From contig JAGYJO010000030.1 of the NCBI GenBank assembly GCA_018402095.1, positions 1-13,207 of the forward strand: DNA of 13,207 bases, in the 5' to 3' direction. The translations under genes and the position numbers were made by a program. The first letter of the stretch is position 1. Each line of letters starts with the position of its first letter. The notes under the pieces are model-generated. The model was not told the origin of the DNA. It saw nothing but the letters and a program-made list of their open reading frames with translations, and made no database searches. This DNA is from a bacterium (GTDB taxonomy: Bacteria > Margulisbacteria > Marinamargulisbacteria > SXXA01). Below are positions 1 to 6,810 of this stretch, piece by piece.

Positions 1-1316
1 ACCTCAGTGCTGTCATCCGAATCAGAAGATGATGCTTGGTGTTCTTTTCCTTCAATTGCCTTTGCCGAAGGGATGCTGTGAACAGTCTCTCGAAATTGAT
101 TGGCAGCTTTTTTTCTGGACTTAGCCACTTTATTGCTAAATTTTTCTGTAGCGTCTCTTAATGACTGGATGTCTGTTTTAGGTGCTTTTGCTAGTTCTAG
201 AAGTCTGATGACCCGCCCGGTTGCTTTGATGATCGCAATGGATTTTATATAGGTTTGTAGTTGTTGTGTTTCTATACTTGCGCTGCCGCCAAGGGTTTGT
301 TTTTTCTTGAAAATACCAGCGGCATAGGCCAGCCCACGGCCTTGGTATTCGGGTTTGATCTCTGTGCCGTCGGAGAGTTTTAGGATGAATCCCGATTGAT
401 TGGTTAGTTTGTTTAGTGTGTCTGTTGGGTCTGCCGATTGTTGTGTGGTGAGAGGTGTCGTGCTGATTTCTGCTAGAAATGCAGCACCGAATTCGGGGTG
501 TTTGGCCAGCCACGGAATGGCTGCTGCATCATTTTTCTTGGTGTTTCCTGGGTGGTTGATGCCCAATAAATTATCCGTATGATTGTAGAGACAAGCGGCC
601 AAGTAGTGGGTGGGTTGTACCGATGACCCGCTAGCGATGAAGAAGTGTGGATGCTTTGCCTTGATAGCATTTTGTAACATGGTTTTGACCTCATGATTGG
701 GAAACGTATTGATGAAACTCACACAGTCTTGAATGCGCTTTACTATTTTACTCCAAGGATCCATATGGTCAATGTCTACATAGTCACTATCGATGGCTTG
801 CTGAAGACTGGGGTCGAATAGTGTTGACTTGTTGTCGTATTTTTGACCAAGAGAACTCGGGGCTTGTCGTTGACTCACGGTGTCTCTGGTGAGGCGAATG
901 GTTTCTTTGTTGTCATCTCTCTCTATGAATCCAGGTCTTTTTTCCGAGGGTAGAGTGAAGCGTTTTCTCTCCCACGTCTCGATGCTGGCAGAGAGTCGTT
1001 CTTTGATTTTGGGGTGATCCTTTAGTCCGTCATTCAGCGTTGATATGAGATCATGATGGTCATTGATATAGGGTATTTTGGGGATTTGTCGCAGAGATAG
1101 GGTCTTGTCCTGATGAGACTCGATAGGCCCGTTTGGTGCACTGTTTGTGATACGTTCCAATAGGACCAGTGCTTGTACTTTGTCTTGCATACTCACTGTT
1201 TGTGCTGATTGTCCTGTCAGACTGAATGTTGATTTGAATGTTTCGGTAATGTTGATGGTGTGTACTTGTGCTGCTGCGGTAGGTTTTTGAGACGTGTGTG
1301 CTGAAATTCCTTGCAT
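1..1316 (-). CDS. Partial protein with HNH-like motif, unknown function (C-terminus beyond left edge)
   Basis: The frame is open for 438 codons from ATG at 1316 to the window edge, preceded by AAAGGA eight bases upstream, so the start is well supported and the C-terminus is missing. I do not recognise the family as a whole. Residues 181-188 read DIDHMDPW, and residues 244-262 contain YNHTDNL followed by GINHPGNTKKN. This D-H...N...N/K spacing is the pattern of HNH/Endonuclease VII-type nuclease folds, including many toxin C-termini, so a metal-dependent nuclease is possible but unproven. There is no signal peptide or membrane segment. The N-terminal 160 residues are polar. Residues 397-405 are basic and the visible end is Ser/Asp-rich (SSSDSDD). 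The gene is divergent from the MerR-DegV operon and stands alone here. An inactive HNH-like fold or a secreted effector are alternatives. Confidence 0.75.
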   Translation of the reverse strand, partial: MQGISAHTSQKPTAAAQVHTINITETFKSTFSLTGQSAQTVSMQDKVQALVLLERITNSAPNGPIESHQDKTLSLRQIPKIPYINDHHDLISTLNDGLKDHPKIKERLSASIETWERKRFTLPSEKRPGFIERDDNKETIRLTRDTVSQRQAPSSLGQKYDNKSTLFDPSLQQAIDSDYVDIDHMDPWSKIVKRIQDCVSFINTFPNHEVKTMLQNAIKAKHPHFFIASGSSVQPTHYLAACLYNHTDNLLGINHPGNTKKNDAAAIPWLAKHPEFGAAFLAEISTTPLTTQQSADPTDTLNKLTNQSGFILKLSDGTEIKPEYQGRGLAYAAGIFKKKQTLGGSASIETQQLQTYIKSIAIIKATGRVIRLLELAKAPKTDIQSLRDATEKFSNKVAKSRKKAANQFRETVHSIPSAKAIEGKEHQASSSDSDDSTE

Positions 1317-1563
1317 GTGATATGTCCTTTGACGTGTTTTTGAGATGCGTGGCCGTTATCCATTCCGAATGCCCTGTAATGGATAGTGTGAAACATAGAG
1401 AATTGTTGTTTATGAGGAATAACCTTCTTACATAAGAAAGGAATCAAGGCCCTCCCCATCGCCCTCCCGCGAAAAAACGATTCCAATGGGGTTTGTGTCT
1501 AACAGATAGATGGTCTTGGTCGTGAGTAAGGGTTAGGCATTACATTTATGCTCAGGAAAAGAC

Positions 1564-1592
1564 TTTACGAACACGCGGGTGAGATTTATTCT
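1564..1592 (+). promoter_or_regulatory. Possible promoter of the merR-degV operon
   Basis: TTTACG at 1564-1569 and TATTCT at 1587-1592 are separated by 17 bases, four of six matches to each sigma70 consensus box. Transcription would start near 1599 and give a leader of about 110 nt that contains two hairpins and a T-tract. This is a weak call by eye. Confidence 0.3.
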
Positions 1593-1635
1593 GGGGCAGT
1601 ATCCCCCCTAATATTTTTGTGGTTTTTCGTGCGGC

Positions 1636-1652
1636 GGGAGATGATATCTCCC
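1636..1652. repeat. Perfect 7-bp inverted repeat, candidate operator or leader hairpin
   Basis: GGGAGAT and ATCTCCC flank a 3-base spacer (GAT). It lies 61 bp upstream of the MerR-DegV start codon. MerR-family regulators bind dyads near their own promoters, so an autoregulatory operator is one reading. An RNA hairpin next to the following terminator-like structure is another. Confidence 0.5.
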
Positions 1653-1654
1653 TT

Positions 1655-1680
1655 GGTATTGTGAATGCCTTTGTTTTTTT
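1655..1680 (+). terminator. Terminator-like hairpin in the merR-degV leader (possible attenuator)
   Basis: GGTATT (1655-1660) can pair with AATGCC (1664-1669), with one G-U pair and a 3-base loop. It is followed by TTTGTTTTTTT at 1670-1680. It sits 32 bases before the start codon of the downstream gene and only two bases after the GGGAGAT dyad, so it could attenuate transcription of the operon. The stem is short, so efficiency is uncertain. Confidence 0.4.
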
Positions 1681-1712
1681 GCGAAAAAATCAACCTGAAA
1701 GGACTATTTTAA

Positions 1713-2870
1713 ATGCTTAGACCTTATTACAAACCTGGTAACAAATCAGATAGAAGTCTGTATAAAATTGGCTATGTGACAAAATTGCTCGGCATCACGT
1801 CGAGAACCCTGCGTTACTACGATCAAGCAGGTATCTTGCCTCATGTGAAACGTTCTGATGGGGGTATCCGTTTGTTTGATGACGAAGATATCGCCATTAT
1901 CAAAGAAGTGCGACGTCTTCAAAGCGAAAACGGATTGTCTTTGGAAGAGATTAAAGAAAAACTCTATGGCAAAAAAACAGCGGGTAATAGCGATATCTGT
2001 GTGTTGACAGACAGTACAGCGACATTGCCGATTGCCGTTGATGGTTCTGAGAAATTACCGATTGAAATTATTCCGCTTAAAATTATCTTAGGCGACAAAA
2101 CGTATCACGACGGTGTGGATATTTCTCTCAAAGAAATTTGGGAAAAAAGCAAAGAGCAGAATGTTCGTCCTACGACGTCACCGCCTACCGAAGAAGACTT
2201 TCTGTCCAAGTACACAGCGCTTGCCAAAAAAGGCTACAAGACGGTGTATTCGATTCATATTTCTTCGACTTTGTCGAAAACGGTTGAGGTGGCACGATCC
2301 GCAGCTGCCAAAATGACAGAGCTTGATGTGCAGGTGATTGATTCCAAATCGACAGGTGCTGGTTTGGGTCTTTTTTGTATGCAGGTTGGCGAACAAATTG
2401 TTGCCGGTAGCACAAAAAAAGAAATTTCTCTGTATATCGCGAAGCAAGTGCCCATGATTTATATGATGGTCATGGTGGATTCTCTGCGGCATTTGGTGAC
2501 GGGTGGAAAGCTCGCTGCACCAGCGTCTACACAAGTGGCTTCAGAGGCCAATTTGTTGTTGAAATTGTTTAGCTTTAAACCTGTTTTTGAAATGAAAAAC
2601 GGGACTGGCTCTATTGATATTATCGAGTGCAGCAAAGATAAACGGCGCGCGACTGAGCTCATGGTGGAATCTCTGAATGATGAAGTTTCCCGGCGTGGGG
2701 GATATATTAATCGTATTATGGTGTTGTATAACTACCTTTATGGGGAAGCTGTAGAGGCGATTAATAAGATCAAAAATGATTATCCCAATGTGCCAATTTT
2801 TTTGCAGGAAGATACCGGTCTTTTGTCCATTTATGTTGGACCTGAAACCATTGCGATTTCTATCGCTTAA
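1713..2870 (+). CDS. MerR-family DNA-binding domain fused to DegV/FakB-type fatty-acid-binding domain
   Basis: Residues 17-85 are a MerR-type winged helix-turn-helix (YKIGYVTKLLGI, then TLRYYDQAGIL and the GGIRLF wing). Residues 95-385 are a complete DegV domain: CVLTDSTATLP at the start, TTSPPTEEDF (154-163), the HISSTLS loop (182-188), VIDSKSTGAGLG (208-219), GGKL (264-267), and the GPETIAISI end. DegV proteins such as FakB bind a fatty acid and present it to the kinase FakA. Fusion to a DNA-binding domain suggests a ligand-responsive transcription factor instead; this is inference. Y339 lies where DegV proteins usually have a ligand-contacting His, and K266 replaces the usual Arg of GGRI. 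The start is ATG with GAAAGGA nine bases upstream. It heads a five-gene operon and ends nine bases before the next gene. Confidence 0.9.
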   Translation: MLRPYYKPGNKSDRSLYKIGYVTKLLGITSRTLRYYDQAGILPHVKRSDGGIRLFDDEDIAIIKEVRRLQSENGLSLEEIKEKLYGKKTAGNSDICVLTDSTATLPIAVDGSEKLPIEIIPLKIILGDKTYHDGVDISLKEIWEKSKEQNVRPTTSPPTEEDFLSKYTALAKKGYKTVYSIHISSTLSKTVEVARSAAAKMTELDVQVIDSKSTGAGLGLFCMQVGEQIVAGSTKKEISLYIAKQVPMIYMMVMVDSLRHLVTGGKLAAPASTQVASEANLLLKLFSFKPVFEMKNGTGSIDIIECSKDKRRATELMVESLNDEVSRRGGYINRIMVLYNYLYGEAVEAINKIKNDYPNVPIFLQEDTGLLSIYVGPETIAISIA

Positions 2871-2879
2871 GGAGCTCTT

Positions 2880-3383
2880 ATGATATCTACCCCAGTGGCC
2901 CAAGACATTCTCAAAATTTTGTCCAAAAATGCGAGGCTACCTGCCGCGGATATGGCAAAAATGTTGGGTGTTGCGGTGACTGTGGTCGAAGATACCATGC
3001 GTGCATTGGAAGAGGCCGAGGTCATTGTTCGCTATACGACGGTGGTGAATGAGCAGAAAATGCCACAGATGAAACGTAAAATACGGGCATTGATTGAGGT
3101 TGGGATTCGTCCAGAGCGGGACCGTGGGTTTGATGATATTGCACGCCGTATTGCCCAATACCCCAATGTTGTTGCGCATTATTTGATTTCTGGTGCGTAT
3201 GACTTTCTCTTGATTGTTGAGGGTGATTCGTTGGAGGAAATATCCTCTTTTGTATCTGACAAATTGGCGTCTACAGACAATGTTCGTAGCACGTCGACCC
3301 ATTTTATTATGAAAAAATACAAAGAAAAAGGGATCCTAATTGGAGAGCAAGAGGTTACTGAGCGCCTTGCTATCATGCCATGA
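2880..3383 (+). CDS. Lrp/AsnC-family transcriptional regulator
   Basis: The 167-residue protein has an N-terminal helix-turn-helix (about 5-50; QDILKILSKNARLPAADMAK) and a C-terminal RAM effector-binding domain (about 68-150) with the typical GAYDFLLIVEGDS strand-turn at 105-117. Family members sense amino acids and oligomerise to control amino-acid metabolism genes. AAGGAG lies five bases before the ATG. The stop overlaps the start of the aminotransferase gene (ATGA), so the two are translationally coupled, and control of the aminotransferase or operon is the simplest inference. The specific amino acid cannot be read from sequence. Confidence 0.92.
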   Translation: MISTPVAQDILKILSKNARLPAADMAKMLGVAVTVVEDTMRALEEAEVIVRYTTVVNEQKMPQMKRKIRALIEVGIRPERDRGFDDIARRIAQYPNVVAHYLISGAYDFLLIVEGDSLEEISSFVSDKLASTDNVRSTSTHFIMKKYKEKGILIGEQEVTERLAIMP

Positions 3384-4534
3384 GCATGATGTTGTCCCGT
3401 CGGGTACGTGATCTCCCTCCGTCTGGCATTCGGAAGTTCTTTGATTTGGTTGTTGGCGCAAAAGATATTATTTCCTTGGGTGTGGGCGAGCCTGATTTTG
3501 CGACCCCTTGGACGGTTCGTTCTGAAGGTGTTTATGCGATTGAGCATGGGCGAACGTCGTATACCTCCAACTTGGGTTTGTTGGCCTGCAGAGAGGCTAT
3601 ATCTGGGTATTTGAAGGACCGTTTTTCAGTATCTTATAACCCTGAAACGGAGATACTCCTGACTATTGGGGTGTCGGAGGCTGTGGATATTGTGTTGCGT
3701 ACCCTCCTGGATCCTGGAGACGAGGTCATCGTACCGGAGCCCAGTTATGTTTGTTATGGGCCTTTGGTTCAGATGGCCGGTGGAACGGTTGTTTCTGTAG
3801 ACACGTCGGATACGGGGTTTATTCCCACGCCAGACATGCTTCAATCTGTTGTTTCTCCCCGTACCAAGGCGTTAATTCTGTGTTCGCCTAGCAACCCTAC
3901 TGGGCGTGTTATTCCCAAAGAAACCTTGCTTGAACTGCTTGCCTTGGCCGTCAAACATCAGTTTTGGATTGTTGCGGATGAGGTTTATGCTGAATTGGTG
4001 TATGACGTGGCCTTTACCTCTGTGGCGTCTTTGCCTGGTGCAAAAGACCATGTCATTTTGCTCAACGGATTTTCCAAAGCATTCGCGATGACGGGCTGGC
4101 GTTTGGGCTATCTGTGTGCGCCACCAGAAGTGGTCGCGCAAGCCAATAAAATTCATCAGTACAGTGCCTTGTGTGCGCCTATTATGGCGCAGTATGCTGC
4201 AATAGAAGCGGTGAAGAATGGTCTTTCTGAATTGGAGTCCATGCGGCGTTCTTATGAGCATCGTCGCAATTATGTGGTGACGGCTTTTCAGGAAATGGGG
4301 TTGTCTCTTCATGTGCCTGAAGGTGCGTTTTATTGTTTTCCATCTATTCGTGAAACGGGATTGTCTTCAGAGGTTTTTGCAATGCGGCTTCTGGAAGAAA
4401 AGCGCGTCGCTGTTGTGCCTGGTTCCGTGTTTGGATTGGGCGGAGAAGGGCATATACGTTGTTGTTATGCTGCGGATTTTGATCTTTTGAAAGAGGCTTT
4501 GTCTCGTATTGCGGCCTTTGTGAAGGCGTTGTGA
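3380..4534 (+). CDS. PLP-dependent class I/II aminotransferase
   Basis: The 384-residue protein is full length for fold-type I aminotransferases. It shows LGVGEPDF (33-40), SNPTG (171-175), ADEVY (199-203) with the PLP-pyridine Asp200 and Tyr203, the Schiff-base Lys233 in GFSKAFAMTGWRLGY, and Arg360 in HIRCCYA, expected to bind the substrate alpha-carboxylate. It should transfer an amino group between an amino acid and a 2-oxo acid in the cytosol. The family (aspartate, aromatic, alanine and PatA-like enzymes) is too broad to name the substrate. The start overlaps the upstream stop (ATGA) and lacks a clear Shine-Dalgarno, consistent with coupling to the Lrp gene. ATG codons two and three codons downstream are alternative starts. 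Confidence 0.93.
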   Translation: MSMMLSRRVRDLPPSGIRKFFDLVVGAKDIISLGVGEPDFATPWTVRSEGVYAIEHGRTSYTSNLGLLACREAISGYLKDRFSVSYNPETEILLTIGVSEAVDIVLRTLLDPGDEVIVPEPSYVCYGPLVQMAGGTVVSVDTSDTGFIPTPDMLQSVVSPRTKALILCSPSNPTGRVIPKETLLELLALAVKHQFWIVADEVYAELVYDVAFTSVASLPGAKDHVILLNGFSKAFAMTGWRLGYLCAPPEVVAQANKIHQYSALCAPIMAQYAAIEAVKNGLSELESMRRSYEHRRNYVVTAFQEMGLSLHVPEGAFYCFPSIRETGLSSEVFAMRLLEEKRVAVVPGSVFGLGGEGHIRCCYAADFDLLKEALSRIAAFVKAL

Positions 4535-4545
4535 AAGGATAACTT

Positions 4546-5109
4546 ATGGGAATGCCGATTGGTGGTGTGGGGCAGGTTCCAAACCAACTGCCGTCTGTAG
4601 GGCCAACAGACTTTAAAAATATTCAAGAAGCCTTTCAAGAAGGTGCCAAGGTCATTGATACAGAGGTTCAGGCTGTGACCAAGGATATGGTGAGCAAGAA
4701 AACGGAAGGCGCCGAATCTCGACAAGAATCGAAGGCTGTTCAGCAAGCGAAAACGGAATATATTCCAGAGTTAGCGGAGTCATTGGCCTCACAGCTACTC
4801 GCCACTACAGACGAGGTCAAAAAGAAGAAAAAAAAGGGCAAGTTCGAAGAGATGATGGAGGCCATGTCTCTATTGGAAGGGACTTTGGATTTAGAAGGGC
4901 TGTCTCCAGATCAAAAAGCACAATTTGAAGAATTGTTTGATAACCTGGGGCGGATCAAAAAGCGGCAGCGTAAAATGAAAGATTTGGAAGCTCAGGAAGT
5001 TGCCTTGCAAAAACAGGTGGATGACCAAGAAAAAGATAACCAAGAAAAAAACGAACAAGAAAAAGACGACCAGGGAAAAGATAGTCAGGATGTCGCCCCA
5101 GCGGCGTAA
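4546..5109 (+). CDS. Charged coiled-coil-type protein with pentapeptide tandem repeat, unknown function
   Basis: I do not recognise this 187-residue protein. The first 20 residues are Gly/Pro-rich. The middle is helical and charged, with a run of six lysines at 92-97 followed by EEMMEAMSLLEG. The C-terminal third (about 136-182) is a probable coiled coil or disordered Lys/Glu/Asp/Gln segment. Residues 161-180 are four copies of a five-residue unit (QEKDN, QEKNE, QEKDD, QGKDS). There is no signal peptide or membrane segment. ATG follows AAGGA by six bases, and the gene is 11 bases after the aminotransferase and 13 bases before the next small gene. Codon use resembles the neighbours, which supports a real gene. 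A structural or chaperone-bound role is only a guess. Confidence 0.8.
   Translation: MGMPIGGVGQVPNQLPSVGPTDFKNIQEAFQEGAKVIDTEVQAVTKDMVSKKTEGAESRQESKAVQQAKTEYIPELAESLASQLLATTDEVKKKKKKGKFEEMMEAMSLLEGTLDLEGLSPDQKAQFEELFDNLGRIKKRQRKMKDLEAQEVALQKQVDDQEKDNQEKNEQEKDDQGKDSQDVAPAA
5026..5085 (+). repeat. In-frame 15-bp tandem repeat, four units
   Basis: Four consecutive 15-base units begin CAAGAAAAAGATAAC, CAAGAAAAAAACGAA, CAAGAAAAAGACGAC and CAGGGAAAAGATAGT. They encode the pentapeptide repeat of the 4546-5109 gene. Because the unit is a multiple of three, copy-number change would keep the frame. Confidence 0.75.
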
Positions 5110-5122
5110 AGGAGATCCCCCA

Positions 5123-5431
5123 ATGGCGAGAAAAAAAAAGATATCGCGTGCGCAAGCACAGCAGTTGTTGCCTGAAGTATCCAACTTTAATGCTTTGGCG
5201 AAGATGTTGCTGAAGCTTTTGGATGGCAATCTGGATCGTAAAGAAAAACACCTCACGGCGATGCGGGCTTCTCTGAGCAAAAAAATTCAGAAAGATCGAT
5301 CTAGTAATATCAGTGTTATGACCGTGGATATCAATAGGACTATGGTCAAAAACAAAGGTGGTTATTCGTACAACAAGCCGATGAACTGGGAAGAAGACCT
5401 CAAAAATCGACGTCGCGGGATTATGCTGTAA
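5123..5431 (+). CDS. Small basic protein, unknown function
   Basis: The 102-residue Lys/Arg-rich protein begins MARKKKISRAQ and has an amphipathic helical stretch (LAKMLLKLLDGNLDRKEKHL, 25-44). Its C-terminal part is NKGGYSYNKPMNWEEDL followed by KNRRRG. There is no signal peptide or membrane segment. I chose ATG at 5123 because AAAGGAG lies eight bases upstream. A longer frame from 5000 would overlap the previous gene and has no such site. It is the last gene of the operon and probably pairs with the acidic/basic protein before it. It ends only 9 bp from the convergent mnmE stop. Nucleic-acid or partner-protein binding is possible from its charge, but no domain is recognisable. Confidence 0.75.
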   Translation: MARKKKISRAQAQQLLPEVSNFNALAKMLLKLLDGNLDRKEKHLTAMRASLSKKIQKDRSSNISVMTVDINRTMVKNKGGYSYNKPMNWEEDLKNRRRGIML

Positions 5432-5440
5432 GATTCAGGT

Positions 5441-6802
5441 CTATTTCCCGACGCAAAACCGATCAAAAATACCATCGAGTATTTCCTCTGTGACGTCTTC
5501 TCCAGAGGCTTCTCCCAAATGTAAGATAGCCGTCTTCATATCATATGAAATGGCATCGAATTCAAAGCCATTTTTAATGGTTTTGATGATGGTTTTGAGG
5601 GCGCTGTGACTTTCTTTGAGGCAAGCAATTTGGCGGCTGTTGCAGAGTAAATTGTCATGATCTCTTGTGAGCGTTTGCGAAAAATCTTCGGATAATTTTT
5701 CACGTAGTTGCGCCAGCCCTTGTCCTGATTTGGCTGAAAGGGCGATGGTTGCATGTATGCGTTTTGTGTTTTCTAGGGTGAACCGTCTCTTTTTGTCTGA
5801 TTTATTCAGAACGAGATAGACAGGTGTCTTTTTGGGGAGCGATGAGAGGAGCTTTTCGTCGTCCTGGTGGTGTTTTTGGCTGCCATCGACGACCCAGATG
5901 AGGGCTTGGGCACTACGGATGACTTGGCGGACTTTTTTGATGCCAAGCAGTTCGATAGGGTCTATGGCTTTGTCTCGTACACCAGCGGTGTCGATGAGAT
6001 GAAAGACGATGCCGCCTAGTTGGATTTTGGCTTCTATAAAATCTCTGGTGGTGCCAGGGATCGGGGAGACGATGGCTCTTTTTTCACCCAAAAGCTGGTT
6101 GAGAAGCGATGACTTGCCTGCGTTGGGTTTGCCAATAATAGCGCAGGTGACCCCGTCTCGGATGATTTGTCCATAATCTTGGGTGTTGATGAGTTTTTCG
6201 AGTGTTGCTGTTAGGTGTGTTAAGTCGCTGAGTACCGTTTTTTTATCGGGGGCTGGGATTTCGTCTGGAAAATCCAGTGCGCCTTCTATGTGCTCGAGCA
6301 ATTCTCTGAGTTGGCGGCGGTGCTTGCTGAGTTGCTGGAAGAGGTATCCTTTGAGGTGTGAGAGTGCGACCCGTTGTCCTTGTTCCGATTGGGCGTGTAT
6401 GAGATCGGCTACGGCTTCTGCTTGTGTGAGATCAAGTTTTCCGTTGAGAAAGGCTCTCGACGTGAATTCACCAGCTTTTGCATGACTGGCGCCGAGTTGT
6501 AGACATGCGGTTATGATTGATGTGAGTATGACCGGGTTTCCGTGGACATGGCACTCGACGATATCTTCGCCGGTATATGAGTTTGGTCCTGGGAAATAGA
6601 GAAGTAATGCATCATCGAGAGGCTGTCCATTATCTGGGTTTGTGAGCGTGACTCTATAGGCAAATCGTGCCTTTCGGAGCTTTTTTTTTGCCAATGTTTC
6701 GACAATAGTTTTGGCTGCTGGGCCTGATAATCTGATGATGCCAATGCCGCCAATTCCCGGAGGTGTGGAAATGGCGACGATGGTGGTTTTCGCGACGCTC
6801 AT
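5441..6802 (-). CDS. mnmE: tRNA uridine-5-carboxymethylaminomethyl(34) synthesis GTPase MnmE
   Basis: The 453-residue protein has the complete MnmE architecture: an N-terminal tetrahydrofolate-binding domain (about 1-118, with STPPG and GIIRLSG), a helical domain split around the G domain, and a Ras-like G domain. The G domain has GKPNAGKS (G1, 224-231), TTRD (G2, 251-254), DTAG (G3, 271-274), NKSD (G4, 333-336) and SAKSG (G5, 356-360). The protein ends FCVGK, carrying the conserved catalytic Cys450. With MnmG it modifies the wobble uridine of certain tRNAs; mnmG is not in the window. It is the last gene of the rpmH operon, eight bases after jag, with no strong Shine-Dalgarno, so coupling to jag is likely. 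Confidence 0.98.
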   Translation of the reverse strand: MSVAKTTIVAISTPPGIGGIGIIRLSGPAAKTIVETLAKKKLRKARFAYRVTLTNPDNGQPLDDALLLYFPGPNSYTGEDIVECHVHGNPVILTSIITACLQLGASHAKAGEFTSRAFLNGKLDLTQAEAVADLIHAQSEQGQRVALSHLKGYLFQQLSKHRRQLRELLEHIEGALDFPDEIPAPDKKTVLSDLTHLTATLEKLINTQDYGQIIRDGVTCAIIGKPNAGKSSLLNQLLGEKRAIVSPIPGTTRDFIEAKIQLGGIVFHLIDTAGVRDKAIDPIELLGIKKVRQVIRSAQALIWVVDGSQKHHQDDEKLLSSLPKKTPVYLVLNKSDKKRRFTLENTKRIHATIALSAKSGQGLAQLREKLSEDFSQTLTRDHDNLLCNSRQIACLKESHSALKTIIKTIKNGFEFDAISYDMKTAILHLGEASGEDVTEEILDGIFDRFCVGK

Positions 6803-6810
6803 TCGGCTAA

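Larger units (their letters stand above)
1317..1712. promoter_or_regulatory. Divergent intergenic control region with several dyads
   Basis: This is 396 bases without a gene, between a leftward and a rightward gene. Visible elements are: an 8-bp perfect inverted repeat TATCCATT (1357-1364) / AATGGATA (1378-1385) in the leader of the leftward gene; TTCTTA-CA-TAAGAA at 1425-1438; CCCCAT (1454-1459) / ATGGGG (1486-1491); GGGG-CAGTAT-CCCC at 1593-1606; GGGAGAT-GAT-ATCTCCC at 1636-1652; and a terminator-like hairpin at 1655-1680. A small minus-strand open frame at 1217-1486 crosses part of this region but has no supporting features. Which dyads act as operators and which as RNA structure cannot be told from sequence alone. 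Confidence 0.5.

Noticed and set aside
1425..1438. TTCTTACATAAGAA palindrome as a regulatory site
   Set aside because: Six-base A/T-rich arms are common by chance and it has no clear relation to a promoter; kept only as part of the intergenic description.
1217..1486. Minus-strand 89-codon open frame overlapping the HNH-like gene start
   Set aside because: It is out of frame with the better-supported gene, has no good ribosome-binding site and shows no recognisable composition.
1440..1491. Interleaved GGAATC/GATTCC and CCCCAT/ATGGGG repeats as a pseudoknot
   Set aside because: The crossing pairs are short, and nothing about position or flanking sequence supports a functional RNA; chance is likely.
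5000..5122. Longer N-terminus for the small basic protein
   Set aside because: It would overlap the upstream gene's repeat by over 100 bases, whereas ATG 5123 has a strong Shine-Dalgarno at the right distance.
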